Shown: positions 25,629 through 33,970 of the stretch, piece by piece
Layout: each line of letters begins with the position of its first letter
Position numbering within the stretch: position 1 is the stretch's first letter
Assembly (NCBI RefSeq): GCF_900143535.1
Contig: NZ_FRFA01000012.1
Span: 29,839-93,838, forward strand
Direction: 5' to 3'
Length of the DNA stretch: 64,000 nt
Source: Tateyamaria sp. Alg231-49
GTDB lineage: Bacteria > Pseudomonadota > Alphaproteobacteria > Rhodobacterales > Rhodobacteraceae
Made by a program: the position numbers and the translations under genes
The notes under the pieces: model-generated
Seen by the model: the letters and a program-made list of their open reading frames with translations, nothing else
The model's database searches: none
Told to the model about the DNA's origin: nothing

Positions 25629-26470
25629 GGCGCGCCCCCCGCCTCGATCCAGATCCGGCGCAAAAGGTCAGGCACCAGCGCATGAGCCGGGCATCCACTC
25701 CAGGCATCCCGCAGGAACGCGTCGCGCGGATCAAGCGTGCGCCGGGTGACGTCGCTGGTTTGCAGGATCACCAAGGTGCCGCTGTCCACGCCGCCTGCAC
25801 GTGTCTCGGCCGGGCACTTGCCTTGCCGAACCACCTGCGCAGGTGCGGTCATTGCACGTGCTAGGGCCACTTTGGCCTCAGTCTCTGGCGGCAAGGACCG
25901 CAGGATGTTCAGAGACGCGGCAAAATTTTGCGAGGCAATCCCCAACGTATGCACTGCGTTAAGATCACCATCGCACACCTTGAAAAGGATAGAACGGGCA
26001 CCTCGCGACCCCCCCACAATCCAGTCCAGCGCCTGCCGCAAAAGCCCGCCATTCAAAACGCGTCCAATGTCCTCAGCCGCTTTGACGGTTTGAGTGCTAG
26101 GCTCAAAAGCATCAAGAACCACACAGCCAAGGACCGCTTGCGTGACGCGCATCGCGTCGCCCGATCCCCCGCGCACAAAAGCGGCGGCCTCACTGACGGC
26201 GGCGGCACACCTGTCGCCCAGATCAGGGGCCGCGATCCGTTCGGCCAAAGCCGCGCGCATATCCAGCCTCAGTCGGTCATCCGGTGCGCGCCCACTGGGC
26301 AGCACGCGCCCCTCTGCGCGAAAAAGATCGGCAGCCATCCGCGCGATGAACCGGTTCACCAGAGGCCCGCGGCCGGGCGCAACCCGCCCAAGCCTTGTGT
26401 CCGCCGCGACAGATCGAACAACGCCCGGATCACGCACGCGCTGTACGTCGATCAGGCCGGGGATCTTCAT
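25625..26470 (-). CDS. Cytochrome P450-like protein lacking the canonical haem Cys
   Basis: 281 residues, shorter than a full P450 (about 400-450). The C-terminal third follows the P450 pattern. LPPETEAKVALARAM suggests the K-helix area, and AGGVDSGTLVILQ followed by a basic/Asp-Pro stretch (RRTLDPRDAF) matches the usual 'ipaGt.V.......RDP..F' region. The haem loop would be SGCPAHALVPDLLRR, where Gly259, His263 and Leu270 align with GxxxHxCxGxxLAR but the Cys position is Leu265 and the Gly is Pro267. A Cys exists five residues earlier (Cys260). It overlaps the peroxidase gene and the flavoenzyme gene by ATGA. The family assignment is inference. Confidence 0.5.
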   Translation of the reverse strand: MKIPGLIDVQRVRDPGVVRSVAADTRLGRVAPGRGPLVNRFIARMAADLFRAEGRVLPSGRAPDDRLRLDMRAALAERIAAPDLGDRCAAAVSEAAAFVRGGSGDAMRVTQAVLGCVVLDAFEPSTQTVKAAEDIGRVLNGGLLRQALDWIVGGSRGARSILFKVCDGDLNAVHTLGIASQNFAASLNILRSLPPETEAKVALARAMTAPAQVVRQGKCPAETRAGGVDSGTLVILQTSDVTRRTLDPRDAFLRDAWSGCPAHALVPDLLRRIWIEAGGAP

Positions 26471-28254
26471 GACGCGCGCGTCCAGGGAAAGAACATATTG
26501 CGCGCATTGCCAAAGGCCGGGGCAAGGTCCGGGCAATGCCGTTTCACAACCGTCTCCATGGTGTTTTCGTGCACCCACCGGAAACCGGCCTCAGTGTAAA
26601 TCTCAGGCCGGAAATCATCGGTAAAGAAACGATCCGATTTCAAACGACGGGACGCCATCAGGATAAAGATGCGAAACGCGGTATCAGAAAAGCCAAAGCG
26701 CGGCGGCTGTCCGCGCTCGGACTGGCTTTCTGCCAATGTGCCGATCAACAGATCAACCTTGTCCACCGTGCCATAGACCTCCTGCAGGTCGGCCTGCCAT
26801 GCTTCGTTGGACGTGATCTCGGCAAAGGTGGTGGGCACCTTCATGCCAAGCTGTCTGCGGAATTCGCAAAAACGGGGGACACCGCGTTCGCGGTCGCGCA
26901 AAATATCGACAGCCGCCAGATCAATGCGGCGCCCATTTTCACGCGTCATATCGCGTAATGCATCTGGATAGTTGTGCAGGACCAATGCGCCGGGGTTCTC
27001 AGTGCACAAGCTGTAGCAGACATCGTCAAAGCTCAGTTTCTCGTACAGTCCGCGGGACGCGCCAAAGCTGACCTGCTTGAGGTCAGCGTCCAGAACATGG
27101 GCGTCGTTCGCACTGCGCCGGAAATTGTAGGCATCTGGCATCAGCGAATGCAGACGATAGACAGCAGCAAACTCTTCGGTCATCGCATAGGGCGCACCAT
27201 GATGGTCCACAGGTGATCCCGGTATGCCATTGATCACCTCACTGTCAGACGCGCGCCCGAACGCATTTGTGACCCGCTCCCCCATCAGGCCCCAGTAATT
27301 GCCACGCATCGCCATGCGGCCCACGGGGCTGTCCATCAGTGCCGGTGTCCACTCGACGGTGTGGATCTTGGCAAGCAGCGCCGAAACCACCAGCCGCGCT
27401 TTGCCAAACAGCCATTCACCAGATGCATTGGGATAATCCACCTTCAACCGCGCAACGACGGCATTATGTTCGCGTGCGAACAAAGTGTGCAGAACGGACA
27501 GACCGATCCACCAATTCCCGTTCACGCCAGTCAGTTCTAGGTTTTTGGTGGCTGATTGGCTGTCCACGGGCAGCAGACCCTTGTCATCCAGCGCCAATGT
27601 ACCATCCGGTAAAACGGACGTGCCCGACCCTGTCCGAACCCGATCTAGGCGCGCCTGACTGGACCCATAAATCTGGCTGGCGTCCCACCAATGCGTCTCG
27701 ACATTGACAAAGGCTTGCGGGCGTCCGTCTTCGGCATCGGGTCGGGTGGTGGCCAGCACCTCCATCTTGTCGCCCCAGTCGTCGCCTTCGGGCAATGGGA
27801 TTTCCATTGGGCGGGTCTTGTCGTTCTTGCCGTGGGACAACCAGTCATGGACCATGAACTGAATCCAAGCGGCGGCCAGCACATTCAGATGCGGCACCGG
27901 CACAAATTCGCGGCGCTTCATCAGCTTGTTGGAGACCAGTCGCGGCGACGGTGTCATCAGTTCTTCGCCGGTTTCGCCAAAGGTCGCGTCCATCGCAACA
28001 TTGCGCCCAAAGCGCGCCCCAGCCATGCCCATCCACGGCTTGCCCATGTCGTTGTAACTGCCATCGGCGGTGCGAAAGTTCACCGGATCGTCTGCGGCCG
28101 GTGGGGTGGGTGGTGACACCTCTGTGTCGATCAGATTGTCACGCCGCATGTTCTCGCGGTGCCCCAAAATAATGGCCAGAGCGGGCACAAAGTTCCAACG
28201 AAACCAGACGCGGCGGTCTTCAGTTTTACGGGCAAGCATTCCCAAAATGGACAT
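26467..28254 (-). CDS. Cyclooxygenase/dioxygenase-like haem peroxidase (animal peroxidase superfamily)
   Basis: 595 residues. WIQFMVHDW supplies the distal Gln132, His136 and Asp137 of the haem peroxidase-cyclooxygenase superfamily. EFAAVYRLHSLMPD supplies the proximal His369 and, three residues before it, Tyr366. In prostaglandin H synthase and fungal dioxygenases the same position holds the catalytic tyrosyl radical (YxxHxLxPD), so fatty-acid oxygenation is likelier than a plain peroxidase role. No signal peptide is evident. The ATG at 28254 has GAGG six bases upstream. It is the first gene of a coupled operon with a P450-like protein, an OYE-type reductase and a cytochrome c. Confidence 0.85.
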   Translation of the reverse strand: MSILGMLARKTEDRRVWFRWNFVPALAIILGHRENMRRDNLIDTEVSPPTPPAADDPVNFRTADGSYNDMGKPWMGMAGARFGRNVAMDATFGETGEELMTPSPRLVSNKLMKRREFVPVPHLNVLAAAWIQFMVHDWLSHGKNDKTRPMEIPLPEGDDWGDKMEVLATTRPDAEDGRPQAFVNVETHWWDASQIYGSSQARLDRVRTGSGTSVLPDGTLALDDKGLLPVDSQSATKNLELTGVNGNWWIGLSVLHTLFAREHNAVVARLKVDYPNASGEWLFGKARLVVSALLAKIHTVEWTPALMDSPVGRMAMRGNYWGLMGERVTNAFGRASDSEVINGIPGSPVDHHGAPYAMTEEFAAVYRLHSLMPDAYNFRRSANDAHVLDADLKQVSFGASRGLYEKLSFDDVCYSLCTENPGALVLHNYPDALRDMTRENGRRIDLAAVDILRDRERGVPRFCEFRRQLGMKVPTTFAEITSNEAWQADLQEVYGTVDKVDLLIGTLAESQSERGQPPRFGFSDTAFRIFILMASRRLKSDRFFTDDFRPEIYTEAGFRWVHENTMETVVKRHCPDLAPAFGNARNMFFPWTRAS

Positions 28255-28275
28255 CAGCAGCCTCAAAAAATAAAT

Positions 28276-28296
28276 CTATCAATAGTTGAATGATAG
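28276..28296. promoter_or_regulatory. Nested inverted repeat upstream of the peroxidase gene
   Basis: CTATCA at 28276-28281 and TGATAG at 28291-28296 form a perfect inverted repeat, and TCAA-TAG-TTGA is nested inside it. It lies about 22-42 bases before the peroxidase start in an AT-rich promoter-like stretch. It could be an operator for a MarR-type or similar regulator; none is encoded nearby. Confidence 0.35.
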
Positions 28297-28453
28297 CAAA
28301 TTTCCCTGCTCGTATAAAGTGTAGTTCCAAAAATTGGGGACTCTCACACTGAACGCTATGGCTCAGCCACCGGAAAAGGCTCACTCATCCGAGCCAATCG
28401 GGAAATCTATTTCCGGAGCACCGAGATCGCCAAAGCCTGCCAAAACCCAAGCC

Positions 28454-29386
28454 CTATTCAGCATCCTCGGCCACGACGATCACTTCCACACGTCGGTTGG
28501 CTTCGCGCCCGGCAGACGTCAGGTTTGAAGCGACAGGCGCAAGGTAACCCATTCCGTTCGCTTCAATCCGGTCGGGCGCGACGCCATAGCGATCAATTAG
28601 TGCTTGTCGCACTGACTGTGCCCGTGCGCGCGAAACAGCTATGTTGGCCTCAAGTCCGCCAACTGTATCTGTGTGCCCCACCACCGCGATGCGCAGCCCA
28701 GCGCGCTCTTGCATCAGTGCGGCGACTTGCGCCAGTTCCGGCACATCCTTGCCATTCAGCGTAGTCTTGCCCACTTCAAACTCAAGGCTGCGCAGAACAG
28801 CGCGCCCGTGCTCCAGCAATCGCGATGCAACCGTGCCGTTGTCCGCGATCACGGCAACCGGCGGGGCAACCGGACGCTGCGTCGCGATGCTTGCGGGCTC
28901 CCCAACCTGAACAATTTGCAGATACCCCGCCCCGGCCGCCGCACTGGCCAATAGCGTCACAGCGGCCTGACCGTCGGCCGACACCGCGCTTAGGAAATGG
29001 TAGTCCCGGATGTTGACGTACATGTTGGGTGCGGGCAGCACATCCAGCGCAAAACGGAAATCAAACCCGCCACACACGGCCTGACCACAATCCAACAGTA
29101 CCACATACTCCGCCTTCTGTAGCTGCGCACGCAGGGGAGCAAGAATTTGCAGCGGGGTCAGCCCCAAAGAGGGTATGCGAAAAGCACGGGTACTGACGGG
29201 CCCTTCGAACATGCGGGTTGGCAGCGTGCCATCAGCGATTGGCCCCTCTGGCACGACTTCCTGCGCCAGCGACCGGTCGCGCGAGGCGGTTTCGCTAGCC
29301 CCTGTTGGCAATGTCAGATCCAGCGCGGCCACAGGCCACGCGACCAAACACAAAAGTGCAGTAAGACAAAGCCGCGCCCGCCCCAT
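28454..29386 (-). CDS. OmpA-family outer membrane/peptidoglycan-binding protein
   Basis: 310 residues with a Sec signal peptide (cleavage after about residue 21, PVAA-LDL). The N-terminal half is a domain I do not recognise, with a CGQAVCGG Cys pair near 100-107. The C-terminal 110 residues are an OmpA-like domain: LEFEVGKTTL, GHTDTVGGLEANIAVSRARAQSV, GMGYLAPVASN and NRRVEV. It should bind peptidoglycan in the periplasm. It follows the AhpD-like gene by 2 bases in the same operon. Confidence 0.88.
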   Translation of the reverse strand: MGRARLCLTALLCLVAWPVAALDLTLPTGASETASRDRSLAQEVVPEGPIADGTLPTRMFEGPVSTRAFRIPSLGLTPLQILAPLRAQLQKAEYVVLLDCGQAVCGGFDFRFALDVLPAPNMYVNIRDYHFLSAVSADGQAAVTLLASAAAGAGYLQIVQVGEPASIATQRPVAPPVAVIADNGTVASRLLEHGRAVLRSLEFEVGKTTLNGKDVPELAQVAALMQERAGLRIAVVGHTDTVGGLEANIAVSRARAQSVRQALIDRYGVAPDRIEANGMGYLAPVASNLTSAGREANRRVEVIVVAEDAE

Positions 29387-29388
29387 TC

Positions 29389-29955
29389 CTAGCGCGCCTG
29401 CGCGTGGTATTCTGGGTTCGGTTCCATCGCAGTGGCGCTCGCCACTCGGTTGGACATGTTGAAGAACGCAGCCACGTTGATAACGTCCCAGATGTCGCGG
29501 TCACTCAGCCCGTGACTGCGCAAAGCCTCCCGGTCGCTCTCTTCGATCTGAGCTGAGGCCAGCGTGACCTTTTCAGCAAACAGCAGCATAGCGCGTTGGC
29601 GCGGTGTCACCTCGGCCACGCGCCAATTCATGACAAGGGCTTCGCCCAACGCAGGATCACCAGACAACTGCCGCACCGCCGCTCCATGGGCGGTCAGGCA
29701 GTAATGGCAGCGGTTGGTCGCGCTGACCACAACGGCAATCATTTCGCGCTCCAGCTTGCTCAGAGCGCTCTCGCCCAGCATCAGGTCATTATAAAGCGCG
29801 GTAAAGGTGTTGAGCTTGTCGATGTCAAAGGCGTGCGCCTTAAGCACATTAGGGATCATCCCCAGCTTGTCCTGACAAATGTCAAAGTACTTTTGTGTTT
29901 GTGCGGGCAACGGGTCCACCATGGGCAGATCAAGTGCGGTAGGTGTGTCGGTCAT
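29389..29955 (-). CDS. AhpD/carboxymuconolactone decarboxylase-like peroxidase-related protein
   Basis: 188 residues. The CMD/AhpD motif EREMIAVVVSATNRCHYCLTAHGAAV (split: EREMIAVVVSATNR, then CHYCLTAHG, about 68-90) contains the redox CxxC and the following His. Such proteins act as thiol peroxidases or alkylhydroperoxidase partners. The ATG at 29955 overlaps the stop of the GNAT gene (ATGA), deciding the start. Second-last gene of the four-gene operon ending with the OmpA protein. Confidence 0.86.
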   Translation of the reverse strand: MTDTPTALDLPMVDPLPAQTQKYFDICQDKLGMIPNVLKAHAFDIDKLNTFTALYNDLMLGESALSKLEREMIAVVVSATNRCHYCLTAHGAAVRQLSGDPALGEALVMNWRVAEVTPRQRAMLLFAEKVTLASAQIEESDREALRSHGLSDRDIWDVINVAAFFNMSNRVASATAMEPNPEYHAQAR

Positions 29956-30677
29956 GGCGATGTGTCGTCTTTCGTCTGTAAGATGCGGTAATGATAGCCG
30001 GGCGCAGAAGCAAAGCCCAACCGTTGATAAAGCGCGTTTGCAGGTCCGTTGTTTGCAGTGGTCAAAACGGTCAAAGTGTGAGCTCCATTGTCTCGTGCCC
30101 AAAACGCCGCCTGCCGCATGATCCATTGGGCCACGCCTTGGCGGCGCTGGTGTTCCAGCACTTCGACCGCATGCACCATCGCGACCCCTTCGTGGACGGC
30201 GACAAAACCTACCCCAGCCGGTTTTTCGTTCCAGCGGGCAAGGATGCCTGTTTTGGTTTCAGTCCGCGCCATAATATCAAGCCGGGCTGGGCCAATGCCG
30301 CCCTCGGCCCAAATCTCTTCCATAATGGCCAGCGGTTCCCAGATGGCAAAAGCAGTGACGCGGGGAATGGGAATATCGGTGAGGGTTTCAACGGGCGTTG
30401 CATAGCCATTAGTGGGGTCAATGATCTGATACCCACGCGCGTGCAGATGGGCATCAAGAGCGGTGTCGCCCTCGCGGATCATAAAAAGCGGGGTTTGGGC
30501 CAAGGCGCGCATAGCGTCTTCGGCCTGCGCAATGTCGCCCGTCGCGTCCCCCGTGGCCGCGCTGGCGCGCTTGCCGCCACCCTGCCCGTCGCGGATCGTC
30601 CAAGACCCTATGTGCTGCTTGGACGCCGCAGGCCATGTGCCGTCGATGGTCTCGTAAAAGGCCCGCGCGTCAATCAT
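29952..30677 (-). CDS. GNAT-family acetyltransferase
   Basis: 241 residues. The C-terminal half is a GNAT domain: VHAVEVLEHQRRQGVAQWIMRQA (split: VHAVEVLEHQR, then RQGVAQWIM, about 166-188) provides the acetyl-CoA pyrophosphate-binding loop, and NGPANALYQRLGF (about 208-220) is motif B. Substrate unknown. It overlaps the CinA-like gene upstream and the AhpD-like gene downstream by four bases each, so all are coupled. Confidence 0.88.
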   Translation of the reverse strand: MIDARAFYETIDGTWPAASKQHIGSWTIRDGQGGGKRASAATGDATGDIAQAEDAMRALAQTPLFMIREGDTALDAHLHARGYQIIDPTNGYATPVETLTDIPIPRVTAFAIWEPLAIMEEIWAEGGIGPARLDIMARTETKTGILARWNEKPAGVGFVAVHEGVAMVHAVEVLEHQRRQGVAQWIMRQAAFWARDNGAHTLTVLTTANNGPANALYQRLGFASAPGYHYRILQTKDDTSP

Positions 30678-31396
30678 CCCGGAAACTGGGTTTCGAGTTC
30701 GGCGAGGGCTGCGTCCACCAGCGTGCCCTCTGTGCCCCGGATCACAATGTTGGCCCCGAACTTGCCGTCCTTCTGAAAAGGATAAGACCCGATGCTGAGG
30801 TCCGGATAGGCGTCGGCCAGCACGCCAAGCGGGCCCGCGATATCGCCTTCGCCCCGGTCGATCCGCAAGGTCTTGGAAATCAGCGGCGCACCACCGGTCA
30901 ACGTGGGCAGCACGGTGGCCACCATAGCCCTAAAAACAGACGGAACCCCGGCCATGACATGCACGTTTTCAATGGTGAACCCCGGCGCGACCGAAACCGG
31001 GTTATCGATCAGTGTTGCGCCATCCGGAATCCGGGCCATGCGCAAACGGGCGGCGTTCAACTCTGACCCGGTTTTGGCATAATGCGCAGCCAGCAAGGCC
31101 CGCGCATCGTCCCGGACGTCGATCGGCGTGTCAAAGGCGGCGGCGATGCAATCGGCGGTGATGTCATCGTGTGTCGGGCCAATTCCTCCCGAGGTAAAGA
31201 CCGTGTCGTGGGCTGCCGACAATGCCTGAACCGCCGAAATGATCGCCGGGCGATCATCACTGACAATGCGCACTTCCTTTAGGTCGATGCCAACATTCGT
31301 CAGCTCTCCGGCCAGATGGTGCATGTTGGCATCGCGGGTACGCCCGGACAGGATCTCGTCACCGATCACCAGCATGGCGGCTGTGGGGTTGGGCAT
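30674..31396 (-). CDS. CinA-like molybdopterin-binding domain protein
   Basis: 240 residues of the MoaB/MogA/CinA N-terminal fold: MLVIGDEILSGRTRDAN (about 8-24), TSGGIGPTHDDITADCIA (about 68-85) and GVPSVFRAM (about 150-158). The C-terminal nicotinamide-nucleotide deamidase domain of full-length CinA is absent, as in many alphaproteobacterial homologues. AAGGAG nine bases before the ATG supports the start. First gene of the operon with GNAT, AhpD-like and OmpA; divergent from sfsA by 48 bases. Confidence 0.9.
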   Translation of the reverse strand: MPNPTAAMLVIGDEILSGRTRDANMHHLAGELTNVGIDLKEVRIVSDDRPAIISAVQALSAAHDTVFTSGGIGPTHDDITADCIAAAFDTPIDVRDDARALLAAHYAKTGSELNAARLRMARIPDGATLIDNPVSVAPGFTIENVHVMAGVPSVFRAMVATVLPTLTGGAPLISKTLRIDRGEGDIAGPLGVLADAYPDLSIGSYPFQKDGKFGANIVIRGTEGTLVDAALAELETQFPG

Positions 31397-31444
31397 GTCC
31401 GGGACTCCTTGAGATGCAACCTGTCACGGTATAGGCCCCCGCCC

Positions 31445-32149
31445 ATGCGCTTTCAAACCGAACTTGTCCCCGCCACGCTGATCCGTCGCTATAAACGCTT
31501 TCTGGCGGATTGCCGTCTGCAAGATGGGCGCGAGATTACCGCCCACTGTGCCAATCCCGGTTCGATGATGGGTCTGGCAGAGCCGGGGATGCGGATCTGG
31601 CTAGAGCCCAATGACGATCCCAAGAAAAAGCTGAAATTCGGCTGGCGTCTGGTCGAACATGGCGATGGCCATTTCACCGGTGTGGACACGTCGGTGCCCA
31701 ATCGGGCGCTGCGGGCCGCGCTTGAAGCGCGCGAGATCAAAGGGCTTGAGGCCTACACCACTGTGCGCCCAGAGCAGAAGTATGGGGAAAACAGCAGGAT
31801 CGATTTCCTGTTGCAGGGCGATGGCCTGCCTGACGCCTATGTCGAAGTGAAATCGGTGACACTGTCGCGCGCGCCCGGTTTGGCCGAATTCCCCGACTCT
31901 GTCACCGCACGCGGGGCCAAACATCTGGGCGAATTGGCGCGGGTGGTTGAGGCCGGGCACCGGGCCGTCATGCTCTATCTGGTGCAGCGCACCGACTGTT
32001 CCCAGTTCACTCTGGCGGGCGACATTGATGCCACCTACGCCACCGCCTATGCCGCCGCACGACACGCGGGTGTGGAAACCCTATGTCTGGGGACCTACAT
32101 CACACCGCAGGGGATAAAGGTGGCAGAACCGATAGATATCGACATCTGA
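31445..32149 (+). CDS. sfsA: Sugar fermentation stimulation protein homologue
   Basis: 234 residues with the SfsA-family pattern: RFLADCRLQDGREITAHCANPG (split: RFLADCRL, then GREITAHCANPGSM, about 15-38), ENSRIDFLL (about 117-125) and DAYVEVKSVTLSR (about 132-144); the last two resemble a restriction-endonuclease-like D...ExK site. Proposed as a DNA-binding/nuclease-fold protein; real role unclear. The ATG at 31445 is chosen because the frame further upstream lies in the divergent promoter. Followed 55 bases later by map, a common Rhodobacterales pairing. Confidence 0.94.
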   Translation: MRFQTELVPATLIRRYKRFLADCRLQDGREITAHCANPGSMMGLAEPGMRIWLEPNDDPKKKLKFGWRLVEHGDGHFTGVDTSVPNRALRAALEAREIKGLEAYTTVRPEQKYGENSRIDFLLQGDGLPDAYVEVKSVTLSRAPGLAEFPDSVTARGAKHLGELARVVEAGHRAVMLYLVQRTDCSQFTLAGDIDATYATAYAAARHAGVETLCLGTYITPQGIKVAEPIDIDI

Positions 32150-32204
32150 CCGACTGGCCCTTTTCGCCGCAGTGCAGTATGAACATCAGCAAAGAGATCC
32201 TCCG

Positions 32205-33029
32205 ATGGAGCACAAAGTGAACCATGCAAGCCGCGCCCGTCAGACCAAGGACGGGATCCGCATTTATGACGAAGCTGACTTTGCCGGCATGCGCGCGGCG
32301 GGCCAACTTGCGGCGGACATTCTGGACGCAATGGCGCCCCTGGTCTTTCCCGGCCAGACAACGGGCGAAATTGACCGCGTGATTACCGAGATGGTCGATG
32401 AGGCAGGCGCCAAATCGGCCACGATCGGATACAAAGGCTACAAGCACGCCAGCTGTATCAGTGTGAACCACGTGGTCTGCCACGGCATTCCGGGTGACAA
32501 GGTGCTCAAGGATGGCGACATCCTGAACATCGACGTCACCGTCATCGTCGATGGCTGGTTTGGCGATACAAGCCGGATGTATGTGGCCGGCAAACTGCCC
32601 CGCAAGGCCGAACGGTTGATCCAGGTGACCCATGATGCGCTGATGCTGGGGATCGAGGCTGTAAAGCCCGGCAACACCTTTGGCGACATTGGCCACGCCA
32701 TCCAGAGTTTTGTGGAAAGCCACCGCATGTCCGTGGTGCGCGACTTTTGTGGTCACGGGTTGGGCCGCGTGTTTCATGCGCCCCCCAATGTTCTGCATTA
32801 CGGTCGCCCCGGAACAGGCGCGGTTTTGGAACCCGGGATGTTCTTTACCATTGAACCGATGGTGAACTTGGGCCGTCCAGAGACAAAGACTCTTTCTGAT
32901 GACTGGACGGCCGTGACGCGAGACAAGTCTTTGTCTGCGCAGTTCGAGCATTCGGTGGGCGTGACGGAAACGGGATTTGAAATCTTCACCCCTTCAGCGG
33001 CAGGCTTGTTCCACCCAACATTTGATTGA
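32205..33029 (+). CDS. map: Methionine aminopeptidase, type I
   Basis: 274 residues. Metal ligands and catalytic residues are visible: VNHVVCHGIP (His, about 88), NIDVTVIVDGWFGDTSRMY (two Asp, about 109 and 120), CGHGLGRVFHAPPN (His, about 183), FTIEPMVN (Glu, about 216) and QFEHSVGVTETG (Glu, about 247). It removes N-terminal Met from nascent proteins. Start ambiguous: ATG 32205 has only GAGAT, while a GTG at 32217 has GGAG six bases upstream and would give a protein starting MNHASRARQ. Confidence 0.95.
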   Translation: MEHKVNHASRARQTKDGIRIYDEADFAGMRAAGQLAADILDAMAPLVFPGQTTGEIDRVITEMVDEAGAKSATIGYKGYKHASCISVNHVVCHGIPGDKVLKDGDILNIDVTVIVDGWFGDTSRMYVAGKLPRKAERLIQVTHDALMLGIEAVKPGNTFGDIGHAIQSFVESHRMSVVRDFCGHGLGRVFHAPPNVLHYGRPGTGAVLEPGMFFTIEPMVNLGRPETKTLSDDWTAVTRDKSLSAQFEHSVGVTETGFEIFTPSAAGLFHPTFD

Positions 33030-33061
33030 GGTCGGCGCAGAGCAGATCGCTGCGCGCCTCA
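33028..33061. terminator. Hairpin between convergent map and sitD
   Basis: GAGG and GGCGCAG before the loop pair with CTGCGC and CCTC after it, spanning nearly the whole 29-base gap between the convergent stops. It could end transcription from both sides. No T-run is present, so it is a weak call. Confidence 0.4.
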
Positions 33062-33970
33062 ACTGCCCCGCGTGCGGTGTGGTCCGGCAATAGCCGCGAC
33101 TGCAAGTATGATCCCAGAAACGGTCGCAATCATCCCCGCTGCACTGACCGAGGCTGACGCCCCAATCCAAAGCGGACCATAGCCAGCCAGCACGTAGCCA
33201 ATAATCGCTGCAAGGGCCGCAAACAGCATCGACCATGCAACCTGATGTCCCAGCCGGTTGGTCATCATCCGGGCAGCGGCGGGCGGGCAGATGAACATGG
33301 CGATCACGATGATCGACCCCACCGCATCAAAGGCCGCAACCGCTGCAATCGCCGACACCACCACCAATGCAAGACCCAAAGGACCTGTACGCAGTCCCAG
33401 CCCACGCGCAAACCCTTCGTCAAACGTGGACAGGGCGAGCGGTCTCCAGAACAGTGCGATGAAGGCGCCAACAACCAACAGGGCCAGCGCCATGCGGGGC
33501 AGTTCCACGGGCAGGCCCGCAAGGGCCGTGGCATCGATCAAGGATCCCCACCCTGTGGCGTCAAGCCAGATCAGGCTTTCCAGATTGCCATAAAGCGCGT
33601 GCTCCACATCAAGATGCACACTTGAGGTGTCGGAGCGTTCAAGAAGCAGCACACCACCGGCGAACATGGCCGTAAACACCACACCCATCGCCGCCCCAGA
33701 TTCAATACGGCCCAACCGGCGAATGGCCTCGATGGCAATAACAGCCAGAACCGCCGCCCCTGCGGCCCCAAGCAGCATCGGCCCCGTTCTCACGGTCCCG
33801 GTCAACAGAAAGGCAACCACAATGCCCGGCAGCACCACATGGCTGATGGCATCCCCGATGAGCGCTTGGCGACGGAGCAGCAGAAAGTTGCCCGGCAATG
33901 CACAGGCGACAGACACACAGACCCCAATCAGGATCGGCGTAAGAGACAGTGCAACAAATTCCGCGCCCAT
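33059..33970 (-). CDS. sitD: Mn/Zn ABC transporter permease (second)
   Basis: 303-residue membrane protein of the ABC-3 (metal) permease family, about eight helices. Family landmarks are LRRQALIGDAISHVVLPGIV (split: LRRQALIGDAISH, then VVLPGIV, about 31-51), where the His is conserved, and the C-terminal DAVGSIIVIAMFICPPAAARM (about 212-232). It starts directly after the stop of the first permease (TAG ATG). Two permeases with one ATPase and a binding protein is the SitABCD/TroABCD layout, more typical of manganese or iron than of ZnuABC. Confidence 0.87.
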   Translation of the reverse strand: MGAEFVALSLTPILIGVCVSVACALPGNFLLLRRQALIGDAISHVVLPGIVVAFLLTGTVRTGPMLLGAAGAAVLAVIAIEAIRRLGRIESGAAMGVVFTAMFAGGVLLLERSDTSSVHLDVEHALYGNLESLIWLDATGWGSLIDATALAGLPVELPRMALALLVVGAFIALFWRPLALSTFDEGFARGLGLRTGPLGLALVVVSAIAAVAAFDAVGSIIVIAMFICPPAAARMMTNRLGHQVAWSMLFAALAAIIGYVLAGYGPLWIGASASVSAAGMIATVSGIILAVAAIAGPHRTRGS

